A DNA stretch of 14,996 nt from Prolixibacteraceae bacterium (GCA_016788685.1 JAEUSS010000068.1:1-14996), one strand, 5' to 3'. Counted from the first letter of the stretch, positions 1 through 6,563 are shown. Numbers and translations: made by a program. Notes: generated by a model from the letters alone, not told the origin.

Positions 1-2
1 TA

Positions 3-212
3 TCATTTGTAACAGCAGTAATAAGCCATACCCTATTTGCTCAAATGCCCCTAGTTGTAGGGTATTTATTTTGGTTTAGTTTTGGCTTTTTTGTATTTAG
101 TTTGGCAATAAGAAATGCGAGTTCCTTTTTAGAGAAAAAATATGAAAAACGGGATGAGTATTATTTTAGTCTGCTTGAAAAAAGTAAAAAAGGTATGTCA
201 GGTAAGTTATAA
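3..212 (+). CDS. C-terminal fragment of a membrane protein (5' end outside window)
   Basis: An open frame enters from the left edge and ends at TAA 210-212, giving 69 residues. It has a long hydrophobic, aromatic-rich stretch (about residues 13-37, rich in F, L, V, G), then a charged, lysine- and glutamate-rich cytoplasmic-type tail. This is the layout of the last transmembrane helix of a polytopic membrane protein. An O-antigen ligase/polymerase-like or similar envelope protein is possible, but no diagnostic motif is visible, so the family is not assigned. A hairpin terminator lies about 100 nt downstream. The coding sequence looks more AT-rich than the genes from 1250 onward, consistent with a boundary between two genomic neighbourhoods. 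Confidence 0.55.
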   Translation, partial: SFVTAVISHTLFAQMPLVVGYLFWFSFGFFVFSLAIRNASSFLEKKYEKRDEYYFSLLEKSKKGMSGKL

Positions 213-235
213 GTGCCAACCCTGCCTTGGTTTAT

Positions 236-276
236 CCTGCTCATCGGGATATGTAAAAAGCTGACAACTGCTGGTG
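236..276 (+). repeat. Direct repeat copy A (41 nt)
   Basis: This segment matches 1114-1154 at 35 of 41 positions by hand alignment, without gaps and in the same orientation. The most conserved core is the 14 nt GCTCATCGGGATAT followed one base later by TAAAAAGC, then AACTGCT. Both copies are intergenic and flank the lipoprotein gene at 429-1049. Its nature (REP-like element, remnant of a mobile element, or part of a small RNA) is unknown. Confidence 0.6.
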
Positions 277-309
277 ACGATTTGCAATCCTATTTTGAAA
301 ATTAAGATT

Positions 310-342
310 AACGAAGCTGCCCGTTTGGGGTGGCTTCGTTTT
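310..342 (+). terminator. Hairpin terminator after the membrane-protein fragment
   Basis: An 8-bp stem, AACGAAGC (310-317) with GCTTCGTT (333-340), extends inward through two G-U pairs and three C-G pairs to a short loop. Four T residues follow (339-342). The T tract is on the right, so it best serves rightward transcription of the gene ending at 212. It could also stop leftward transcripts of the lipoprotein gene. Confidence 0.6.
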
Positions 343-348
343 AAAGTT

Positions 349-413
349 TAGCTACCTTGGGTCGCACATTGATTGAGTCAGACTGGAACGTGCGGATCAC
401 AGATCCGTAGCTA
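349..413. other. Compact three-way-junction-like inverted-repeat structure
   Basis: The ends form a perfect 7-bp helix, TAGCTAC (349-355) with GTAGCTA (407-413). Inside are a second helix, GCAC (364-367) with GTGC (390-393), and a perfect 5-bp hairpin, GGATC-ACA-GATCC (394-406), stacked directly on the closing helix. The layout superficially resembles a tRNA, but the T-loop is 3 nt, there is no TTC motif and no recognisable anticodon arm on either strand, so it is not called as a tRNA. It lies just downstream of the lipoprotein gene and could be a 3' structured RNA or a small palindromic repeat. Confidence 0.35.
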
Positions 414-428
414 AGAGGTGGCGATTGC

Positions 429-1049
429 TCATTGAATATATTTCTCTTTGCGCAGCATCCGGGCAATGCCGCGAGCCAGATAATTGTTAAGCGTATCGTA
501 ACCGGCCCAGATTCCCGAAACATTTATTTTTCCGACCCAGGCATATTTCTGAAGATCTTCAAACGAATATAAATAAGCGTAATACGACGAATTTGGTTCC
601 GATTCGTTCGTTGTTACCGAAGTATTTTCGTAATGAGATGTGACATATTTGTCACTCATCCAATAGTTGCGGAGATTAATAAAAAGCACCGCTTCCGCTC
701 CCGTTTTCTTTACTTCAGAATAAAACTGTTCGAACGAATAATCTTCGTCAACCTTAAATACTTCTGATGACTTAATGATTTCCGGGAAACCATTTCTGCC
801 CAAATTCCGGTCAACAGTACGCTCCAATTGCGTTCTGAATTTTAAGCTGGCAATGTCATTAAATTTTTTTCGAATGTTCTCATCAAAGTATGGTGCGTCA
901 AGCTGGCTCATTTCATTCGATGTTTCGATACAAACAATCATGACGCGCGAAAAAGGGCGTTCCGGTTGGCTTTTCGGTACAGAAGTAATATCCATTGAAG
1001 CACAACTGTGTAAAAATAAAGTGACTAAGAAAAATAAAAAATATCTCAT
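429..1049 (-). CDS. Small lipoprotein of unknown function
   Basis: A 206-residue protein with a typical lipoprotein signal: a short basic start, a hydrophobic core (residues 4-13), and a lipobox-like L-H-S-C with the lipidated cysteine at residue 16. The mature part is mixed alpha/beta and charged. It contains a hydrophobic strand (A-V-L-F-I-N-L, about residues 120-126) of the kind seen in small envelope proteins with a nucleotide-like or TolB-N-like fold. I do not recognise the family. The gene stands alone, read leftward and separated from the cytochrome/oxidoreductase unit by a terminator. Its start (ATG at 1047-1049) has no clear Shine-Dalgarno sequence, which is normal in Bacteroidota. 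Copies of a 41-nt repeat lie on both sides. Nothing links it to the glycan genes. Confidence 0.75.
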   Translation of the reverse strand: MRYFLFFLVTLFLHSCASMDITSVPKSQPERPFSRVMIVCIETSNEMSQLDAPYFDENIRKKFNDIASLKFRTQLERTVDRNLGRNGFPEIIKSSEVFKVDEDYSFEQFYSEVKKTGAEAVLFINLRNYWMSDKYVTSHYENTSVTTNESEPNSSYYAYLYSFEDLQKYAWVGKINVSGIWAGYDTLNNYLARGIARMLRKEKYIQ

Positions 1050-1113
1050 AGCTCATTGATTAAAGGGTGAATGATAAAACTCTCCTGCATGTCAAAAAAG
1101 ATACCAGGCAAAC

Positions 1114-1154
1114 CCCGCTCATCGGGATATATAAAAAGCGGGTAACTGCTGTTG
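1114..1154 (+). repeat. Direct repeat copy B (41 nt)
   Basis: This is the second copy of the repeat at 236-276 (35 of 41 identical). It lies in the 200-nt gap between the lipoprotein start and the end of the TIM-barrel gene. Here the element can fold with a 6-bp stem, CCCGCT (1114-1119) with AGCGGG (1137-1142), a pairing only partly kept in copy A. It would fall in or near the promoter/leader of the lipoprotein gene. Confidence 0.6.
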
Positions 1155-1171
1155 GCTTAGGCGAATATAAC

Positions 1172-1203
1172 AAAAAACCGGATTCGTCCAAATCCGGTTT
1201 TTT
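1172..1203. terminator. Bidirectional intrinsic terminator
   Basis: A perfect inverted repeat pairs AAAAAACCGGAT (1172-1183) with ATCCGGTTTTTT (1192-1203) around a short loop, giving a GC-containing stem with a T tract on either strand. It lies 46 nt beyond the stop of the leftward TIM-barrel gene and is the natural end of the cytochrome-oxidoreductase-isomerase transcript. Confidence 0.85.
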
Positions 1204-1249
1204 TATTGATGCTCTTTCGATCCAGTTACTTTAAATCTCTTTTTCAGCC

Positions 1250-2155
1250 TCAGGCTTTTTTCCACTGTTCGCGCATGAGTTTTACGGCTGCCGGAAGTGT
1301 CACCTTCGGATCGCCAACCGAGCCGCACTCAAAACTCACGTAATCCTGATAGTTAATTTCCTTCAGGCCACGGAAGCCGTTGATGTAATTGTCGGCCTCA
1401 CCGTCTTCTCCGGGCATTTTGCGCCGTTTGCGGCTGGCAATGTGCACGTGGTGCAAATAGTCGCCTGCAGCCAGGAAAGCGGCGCGGTCGTTGGTTTCTT
1501 CCCAGGTCATGTGCCAGAAGTCGCCCATTACGGCTGCTCCCGCGCTGTCAACGTCGCGCACAATGGCAGCACCGTCGGCCACCTGCCTGCAGAAATAGCA
1601 TTCCTTCCGATTCAGTGGTTCGAGTAAGATACGGGTTTGATGCTGGAGGGCGAATTCGCCCAGTTCTTTCATCTGGCCCACTAAAAGGTCGCGGGCTTCT
1701 TTGTCGGGCAGTGATTTCTGGTTGTTGAATGCCGGAACAAAAATCACTCCGGTAGATCCCAGTTCGCCTGCTGCCGCGATGATAACCTTCATCGAATCCA
1801 TACATTTTTTCTGAATGGCAGCATCATCGGCAATGAGCCAGCCTTCGAATCCGGCACAGATGGCGCTTACTTTCATGTTGCGGTTCTGCAGCGCCTGTTG
1901 GATTTCGTTTACTCTTTTTTCAAGGCCTCCACCCCAGATTTCGAGCCCGACAATGTCGAGCGATTCCATAAAATCGAGTTTTTCGGTCAGGGTTTTGCCC
2001 GGGGCAACGCCTTCCTGACACGAAATCTTCAATTTGGAGGAATGTTTTTTTTCTGAAGATGCATCACTTTTGAAAGAAGAGAAAAGGCCGCCCGATGCTG
2101 CCAGTGCAGCACCGGAAACGGCCGTTCCTAAAAAAGATCTTCTGTTAAGAGGCAT
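1250..2155 (-). CDS. Tat-exported sugar isomerase/epimerase-like TIM-barrel protein
   Basis: A 301-residue protein of the xylose-isomerase-like TIM-barrel superfamily (AP endonuclease 2 / hydroxypyruvate isomerase / ketose 3-epimerase group). A twin-arginine signal (N-R-R-S-F-L, R5-R6, then a hydrophobic alanine-rich stretch) predicts folded export to the periplasm. The barrel runs from about residue 42 to 298. Likely divalent-metal ligands match the family pattern: E179 in L-L-E-P-L-N-R, D212 in G-D-F-W-H with H215, H238 in H-V-H-I, and E276 in S-F-E-C-G. It is the last gene of a leftward unit: only 3 nt separate its ATG from the TAA of the oxidoreductase gene, so translation is probably coupled. 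Given this pairing it may isomerise, epimerise or eliminate an oxidised (for example 3-keto) sugar made by the oxidoreductase. That is inference; the exact substrate cannot be read from the sequence. Confidence 0.88.
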   Translation of the reverse strand: MPLNRRSFLGTAVSGAALAASGGLFSSFKSDASSEKKHSSKLKISCQEGVAPGKTLTEKLDFMESLDIVGLEIWGGGLEKRVNEIQQALQNRNMKVSAICAGFEGWLIADDAAIQKKCMDSMKVIIAAAGELGSTGVIFVPAFNNQKSLPDKEARDLLVGQMKELGEFALQHQTRILLEPLNRKECYFCRQVADGAAIVRDVDSAGAAVMGDFWHMTWEETNDRAAFLAAGDYLHHVHIASRKRRKMPGEDGEADNYINGFRGLKEINYQDYVSFECGSVGDPKVTLPAAVKLMREQWKKA

Positions 2156-2158
2156 GTC

Positions 2159-3568
2159 TTAACGTGTTTGGTTTCCCTGCGGTGTTCCTGCGATATGGAT
2201 AAATTCGGGCAGTTTAAATTCTTTTCCTGCACCGTAGCCTTCTTTGGCAACAGCCATAGTTTTGGTCATATCGATATCTTTCGGCATAAGGTCAAGCGGC
2301 GAAGCAGACATTTCGTCCCAGGTGACTTTCTTTCCGGAGTAAGCCGATTCACGTCCCATGATGGCAGCCAGGTTGGCCACAGCCGTTTCGGATGCCTGTT
2401 CAATCGGTTTTCCGGCGCGGATATGGTTAATCCAGTTCACGTGTTCCAGCGTGTATGGGTCGGTTTGTTTGAAGTTGGTTTTTTCAGCTTCGTAGTCGTA
2501 TTTCCATATTTCGTTGCCTTTCAGGTCTTTGATGATGTGTCCGTCGGAAGTCCACGAACCTTTGGTGCCCTGAATAAATTCCCAGACGCCGCCTTCAGTT
2601 CCGTTGATCTGGCGGCAGGTGCTGTGAATGTGGATACCGTTTTCCATTTCAAAATCGACACTGAAATTGTCGAACTGGTTACCGGTAACACGGCGCTGAC
2701 GCGAGCCGAATCCAAGCGCTGATTTTGGTTTTAATCCGGAGAACCAGGTGAATACATCGATATTGTGGACGTGTTGTTCGACAATATGGTCACCCGAAAG
2801 CCATTCCCAGTTTACCCAGTCGCGGATCATCCATTCCAGGTCTGACCAAGCGGGGTTGCGGTCTTTGAACCAGAGCATACCGCCGCACCAGTAAACCGTT
2901 CCGCCGGTTATTTCGCCGATCGCCCCGTTCATGATTTGTTCGTATGAAGCTACATAATCGCGTTTATGGTGGCGTTGTGTGCCGGTTACCACGGAAAGGC
3001 CTTTTGCCTGGGCCTGTTTTGCCGTGGCTACAATGGTGCGGTAACCTACCGCGTCAACACAAATCGGTTTTTCGAGGAAGCAATGTTTGCCTTTTTCGAC
3101 CGCGTATTTGAAAATTTCGGGGCGGAAATTAGGTGGGGTGGCGGTAATAATCACGTCCACGTCGCTATCGATGACTTTCTGATAAGAATCGAGTCCCACA
3201 AATTTTTTATCTGCTGCAATGTCGATATTTTTTTCATTTTTCAGCTTTTCAGCTAAGCCTTCCAACCGGTCGGCATAAGTGTCGCCTAAAGCAACGATCG
3301 TCACATTGTCGGCGGCGTTGAGGAAGTTAAACGCTGCGCCGGATCCACGTCCGCCACAGCCTATTATTCCGGCTTTCAGCGGTTTGCCATCGGCCGCCTT
3401 ATCAACCAGGCTGGGCAGATAATAAGAGCCCGGCTCTTTTAGTGGCTGTATTTTTGGCGTACTGCTGCACGATGCCAATGTTGCAACACTTCCGGTGCCA
3501 ATTGCACCCAATGCTCCGGCCAAAGCCGAGCTTTTTAAGAATGAACGTCTGTCAACACCTTTTTTCAT
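2159..3568 (-). CDS. Tat-exported Gfo/Idh/MocA-family oxidoreductase
   Basis: A 469-residue NAD(P)-dependent sugar dehydrogenase-type protein. Residues 1-34 form a twin-arginine signal (D-R-R-S-F-L, R7-R8) that ends in L-A-S-C (C34), so it may also be lipidated. A Rossmann domain follows (about 65-185), with G-I-I-G-C-G-G-R-G at 67-75 and the family's E-K-P at 166-168, whose lysine is usually catalytic. The C-terminal alpha/beta domain carries a His/Asp/Glu cluster at 260-271 (D260, H261, E264, H266, H268, D271), typical of the exported Bacteroidota/Planctomycetes subgroup. Exported members usually hold the cofactor tightly, as in glucose-fructose oxidoreductase, and need a second substrate or redox partner for turnover. 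It sits 33 nt after the cytochrome-FGE-like gene and 3 nt before the TIM barrel. The GH109 glycosidase branch was considered, but the E-K-P motif favours an oxidoreductase. Confidence 0.9.
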   Translation of the reverse strand: MKKGVDRRSFLKSSALAGALGAIGTGSVATLASCSSTPKIQPLKEPGSYYLPSLVDKAADGKPLKAGIIGCGGRGSGAAFNFLNAADNVTIVALGDTYADRLEGLAEKLKNEKNIDIAADKKFVGLDSYQKVIDSDVDVIITATPPNFRPEIFKYAVEKGKHCFLEKPICVDAVGYRTIVATAKQAQAKGLSVVTGTQRHHKRDYVASYEQIMNGAIGEITGGTVYWCGGMLWFKDRNPAWSDLEWMIRDWVNWEWLSGDHIVEQHVHNIDVFTWFSGLKPKSALGFGSRQRRVTGNQFDNFSVDFEMENGIHIHSTCRQINGTEGGVWEFIQGTKGSWTSDGHIIKDLKGNEIWKYDYEAEKTNFKQTDPYTLEHVNWINHIRAGKPIEQASETAVANLAAIMGRESAYSGKKVTWDEMSASPLDLMPKDIDMTKTMAVAKEGYGAGKEFKLPEFIHIAGTPQGNQTR

Positions 3569-3601
3569 AACTTATTAGTTTTAGTATGGAAAATCAGTTA
3601 A

Positions 3602-5155
3602 TTATTGAACTTTAATTGAATTGTCTGGTTCACACACAACCCTGAAACCGATGGCTTTAATATCCGAGTACCACCAGATACTTTTAGGCTGCTGCGGGTC
3701 GGTTTTCAGCCATGCTTCGTGCTGGCTGTGGTCGCGGGCGGCTGCACGCACATCGGCGGCATCCGAAATATAACTTCCTCCGCGTACAACCCATTCCTCG
3801 CCTTCGGTTACCAGCGGATTAGTTACATTCCCGCCGTTTTTGGCATAAGCGTCGGGTGCGTAGCGGTCGGCACAATATTCCATTACGTTGCCCAGCATAT
3901 TTTTCAGGCCAAAGGGATTAGGTTTAACCTCGTCGGGCAACTGTGTTCTGCCTTTACTATTGTTCACATAAATGATGTACTGCGAAATCGGTTCGGTTTC
4001 GGCATCCGAAATTTTACGCCACAGACCTTTGTTAGAGAATTTATCCGGTTTCCCGTCAAAGAAATACGGTGTTTCAGTGCCACCGCGAGCCGCGTATTCC
4101 CATTCAGCTTCGGTGGGCAGGCGGTATTTTTTACCGGTTTTCTTTGAAAGCCACTGGCAGAAGGTTTCCGCTGCATAATGGGTCATGGTAATTGCCGGGC
4201 GTTTGCCAAAGCCCCAGTTCTGATCGGGTCGTCCGTACGGCGGAGTGGGACCGGAAATTGCATCCACGTTCGGGTTGCTGTTGTTGGCATAAATCTGCTC
4301 GGGCGGAGTGCGTCCTTCGCTCATGGTGTTGCCGTAGAATGCCCAATACTGTTCCCAGGTTGTTTCTACTTCGGCCATAAAAAACGGGCTGACTGTAACC
4401 TGGCGTACCGGTGATTCATCGGGTTCGCGGAGAGGTTCCTTTTCGGGGCTGCCCATGTTAAACGTGCCGCCTTTGACGGCTATCATCTTAAACGTAACTG
4501 ATGTGCCGGGAATCTGCTCGGTGTAGTCGGCAAAAGTTGTTACGCTGGTTGCCTGTTCAAAAACGGTTTTCAGACTGTCGGAGCTATCGTCGGTTTGTCC
4601 CGGAATGCCGGTCATTCTGCCGTGTTTGTAATCCGGGTTATAATGCCCGACATCGAGGTGGCAGCTGATGCACTGCAAATCCAGATTCTTCTCGTTATTT
4701 TCATAGTAAAGGTGAGCTGCTATGCCTGCGTCCGCTAAATCTTTCGGAAACAGGTTTTGGTGGCAATGCTTGCACGATGCGTTCGGAATATACTTCACGG
4801 CATGTTCCAGTTCAGACTTCATTTCCCAGTTGAATTCGGCCGAATCTTTGAAGAGGAAACCGTAGACATCTTTAATTCCCAGCCTGGTCTTTTCAATCAG
4901 ATAGCCCTCGCCTTTGGGAGGTAAATGGCAGTCGACACAATGCACCTTAATACCGCTTTTGTTGTCGTAATGGGTGGATAACTTCCAGGAGTCAAAGACA
5001 TGCGGATGCACATGGCAGGAGGCACAAAAATCGTCTGTTGAGGTATATTCGACGGCTTTATTCCCGAAAATGGCAGCCAGGATTCCAATAGCAAATGAGA
5101 AGAATAGTACGAGTAAAATACGTTTGCGGAAGAATTCTATCAACTTTTTAAGCAT
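3602..5155 (-). CDS. NapC/NirT-type tetraheme cytochrome c fused to FGE/SUMF1-fold domain
   Basis: A 517-residue two-part protein counted from ATG 5153-5155. The N-terminal half is a NapC/NirT/NrfH-type quinol-linked cytochrome: one membrane anchor (about 12-32), then four c-heme motifs C-A-S-C-H (44-48), C-V-D-C-H (73-77), C-K-H-C-H (128-132) and C-I-S-C-H (162-166), with the H-Y-x-N and C-H-L-P contexts of the family. The C-terminal half (about 215-509) is a formylglycine-generating-enzyme/SUMF1 fold, with M-G-S near its start, L-P-T-E-A-E-W-E-Y-A-A-R-G-G and R-G-G-S-Y near the end, and G-F-R at 503-505. Genuine FGEs carry two catalytic cysteines just after G-G-S-W/Y; here the first is Ser and the loop with the second is shortened, so sulfatase activation is unlikely. 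A longer reading from TTG 5200 adds 15 residues, but that codon overlaps a predicted promoter element. It is first in a leftward unit with the oxidoreductase and TIM barrel; electron transfer to or from them is plausible but unproven. Confidence 0.9.
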   Translation of the reverse strand: MLKKLIEFFRKRILLVLFFSFAIGILAAIFGNKAVEYTSTDDFCASCHVHPHVFDSWKLSTHYDNKSGIKVHCVDCHLPPKGEGYLIEKTRLGIKDVYGFLFKDSAEFNWEMKSELEHAVKYIPNASCKHCHQNLFPKDLADAGIAAHLYYENNEKNLDLQCISCHLDVGHYNPDYKHGRMTGIPGQTDDSSDSLKTVFEQATSVTTFADYTEQIPGTSVTFKMIAVKGGTFNMGSPEKEPLREPDESPVRQVTVSPFFMAEVETTWEQYWAFYGNTMSEGRTPPEQIYANNSNPNVDAISGPTPPYGRPDQNWGFGKRPAITMTHYAAETFCQWLSKKTGKKYRLPTEAEWEYAARGGTETPYFFDGKPDKFSNKGLWRKISDAETEPISQYIIYVNNSKGRTQLPDEVKPNPFGLKNMLGNVMEYCADRYAPDAYAKNGGNVTNPLVTEGEEWVVRGGSYISDAADVRAAARDHSQHEAWLKTDPQQPKSIWWYSDIKAIGFRVVCEPDNSIKVQ

Positions 5156-5197
5156 CGATGGTTTGTTTGGGTTATACAATGTAGCTTTTAGGTTGCC

Positions 5198-5205
5198 CAA
5201 AAATA
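5198..5205 (-). promoter_or_regulatory. Candidate -7 promoter element for the cytochrome-oxidoreductase unit
   Basis: Read leftward the bases are TATTTTTG, a full match to the Bacteroidota -7 consensus TAnnTTTG. Transcription would begin near 5190 and leave a leader of roughly 35 nt before ATG 5155. The element overlaps the alternative TTG start at 5198-5200, supporting the downstream ATG. No convincing -33 TTTG sits at the usual distance, so the call is tentative. Confidence 0.4.
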
Positions 5206-5389
5206 GTTAAAAATACGAGGACTAAAACAGTCGGGCAAGTACAAAGACCTTTAGTGAACAAAACTCCATGATAAAAAAGAATTTGTCCATATGGGAGATA
5301 TTTTGTTTTCAGGCAAGAGCTTATGAGAATGTTATTTAAAAGTTCTTCGGAAAAGCCGGGGAGAGACTCAAATATTCGCTGAGTGATTG

Positions 5390-5419
5390 TTTGAACTCTT
5401 AAAAAGGAATTTAACTTTA
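5390..5419 (+). promoter_or_regulatory. Candidate promoter for the kinase/CBM9/sigma genes
   Basis: A -33-like TTTG (5390-5393) and a -7-like TAACTTTA (5412-5419; consensus TAnnTTTG, last base differs) are separated by 18 nt, close to the spacing of Bacteroidota housekeeping promoters. The predicted start lies near 5425, giving a leader of about 38 nt. An AAAGGA ribosome-binding site (5451-5456) precedes the kinase ATG by 6 nt. Confidence 0.45.
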
Positions 5420-5462
5420 TGTCCAAAATTTTATTAACTACTGAACCAAAAAAGGAATAAAT

Positions 5463-6563
5463 ATGAATTTGGAAAAGATTGCAGCCATGTTTCAGCTCGA
5501 AGGAAAGGTTAAGAAAGTAGAGCAGATGGGCGAAGGGTTTATTAATGACACGTTTATCATTTATAATGCAGAAGAATCGGCTCCCGATTATCTTTTGCAG
5601 CGCAAAAATAAACGAATTTTCACCAACGTTCCGGCTATGATGGAGAACATCATGAAGGTAACCACTCATATCAAGAAAAAGGTAGTTGCACGGAACGGAG
5701 ATCCGATGCGCGAGGCAATGACTGTGGTTCCGGCCATTGACGGGAAATTGTTTTACCAGGATGAAGACGGAGAATATTGGGCCGTTTGTGTTTTCATCAG
5801 CAATACCATCACGTATCAGGCTGCAAAAACACCCGAACTGGCTTATCAGGGAGGAAAAGGGATCGGCTTGTTTCAATCGCTGGTTTCAGATCTGAACGAA
5901 CCGCTCACCGACATTTTGCCCGGATTTCACAATATTCGCTTCCGGTTTAATCAGTGGGATGCGGTGTTGGCTAAAGATCCGGCAGGGCGCAAAGCCAAAC
6001 TGGCAACCGAAATCAGCTGGATCGAAAGTCGTCGCGAAGAAATGCTGAACTTCTGGACACTGGTTGAGAACGGAGAGATTCCAACCCGGATTACACACAA
6101 CGACACTAAAATCAACAACATTTTGTTCGATCAGCAAGGCAATGTACTGTGTGTGATCGACCTGGATACGGTGCTGAACAGTACTTGTCTCAACGATTTT
6201 GGTGATGCCATGCGTTCGTATACCAATACCGGTCAGGAAGACGATAGTAATCTGGATGCGGTTTCATGCGATCTGTCTATCTTCGAGGGTTTTACGCGCG
6301 GATATCTTTCGCAGGCCATCACTTTCCTGAATAAAAAGGAACTTGAATACCTGGCTTTCTCGGCTAAATACATTACTTATGAGCAGGTTTTACGCTTCCT
6401 GATGGACTACATTGACGGAGACAACTATTACAGGATTAAAAGTCCGGAGCACAATTATCAGCGTACTCTTGCCCAGTATAAGCTGCTGACCAGCATGGAG
6501 GAACAGTATGATAAAATGTGCCATATTGTGAGCGATATTGCTGCAGAACAGGCGCAAAACTAG
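5463..6563 (+). CDS. nahK: N-acetylhexosamine 1-kinase homologue (NahK-like phosphotransferase)
   Basis: A 366-residue cytoplasmic protein of the APH/choline-kinase fold, close in length and in local motifs to Bifidobacterium NahK, which phosphorylates GlcNAc/GalNAc at C1. Visible features are G-E-G-F-I-N-D-T-F at 23-31 (ATP loop), Y-L-L-Q-R-K-N at 43-49, the catalytic Brenner-type motif T-H-N-D-T-K-I-N-N at 211-219 (D214 the probable base), D-L-D-T at 233-236 (metal ligand), and the C-terminal R-F-L-x-D-Y-I-D-G-D and P-E-H-N stretches also found in NahK. Bacteroidota relatives are often labelled mucin-desulfation (MdsC) or aminoglycoside phosphotransferase; a resistance role is unlikely here. 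The product, HexNAc-1-phosphate, could feed nucleotide-sugar or glycolytic routes. It has a good ribosome-binding site, its own promoter candidate, and lies 50 nt upstream of the CBM9-like gene. Its presence suggests the locus handles a HexNAc-containing glycan. Confidence 0.85.
   Translation: MNLEKIAAMFQLEGKVKKVEQMGEGFINDTFIIYNAEESAPDYLLQRKNKRIFTNVPAMMENIMKVTTHIKKKVVARNGDPMREAMTVVPAIDGKLFYQDEDGEYWAVCVFISNTITYQAAKTPELAYQGGKGIGLFQSLVSDLNEPLTDILPGFHNIRFRFNQWDAVLAKDPAGRKAKLATEISWIESRREEMLNFWTLVENGEIPTRITHNDTKINNILFDQQGNVLCVIDLDTVLNSTCLNDFGDAMRSYTNTGQEDDSNLDAVSCDLSIFEGFTRGYLSQAITFLNKKELEYLAFSAKYITYEQVLRFLMDYIDGDNYYRIKSPEHNYQRTLAQYKLLTSMEEQYDKMCHIVSDIAAEQAQN

Larger units (their letters stand above)
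5156..5462. other. Divergent intergenic region between the cytochrome unit and the kinase gene
   Basis: This 307-nt stretch separates leftward and rightward units and must hold both promoters. Candidate elements are listed separately at 5198-5205 (leftward) and 5390-5419 (rightward). A small palindrome, CCATATGG, lies at 5287-5294. I see no further gene, strong hairpin or repeat between about 5210 and 5385. A 234-codon leftward open frame crosses much of it but is antisense to the kinase gene and resembles no family. Confidence 0.6.

Noticed and set aside
349..413. tRNA gene on either strand
   Set aside because: The T-loop is 3 nt, there is no TTC motif or clear anticodon arm, and conserved tRNA bases are missing.
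2168..2722. 184-codon rightward open frame opposite the Gfo/Idh/MocA gene
   Set aside because: It is antisense to a gene with clear Rossmann and E-K-P motifs and has no family signature of its own.
2159..3568. Possible GH109-type NAD-dependent glycosidase
   Set aside because: GH109 would fit a HexNAc glycan, but the E-K-P motif of the oxidoreductase branch is intact and the His/Asp cluster matches the exported oxidoreductase subgroup; local GH109 motifs were not found.
3602..5155. Sulfatase-maturing FGE for the nearby sulfatase
   Set aside because: The two catalytic cysteines of true FGEs are absent, so only the fold is shared.
5172..5876. 234-codon leftward open frame across the divergent promoter region and the start of the kinase gene
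   Set aside because: It is antisense to the well-supported kinase gene, shows no family features, and overlaps the start of the cytochrome gene in another frame.
5463..6563. Aminoglycoside-resistance phosphotransferase
   Set aside because: The fold is shared, but length, N-terminal and C-terminal motifs match N-acetylhexosamine 1-kinase and the context is glycan use.
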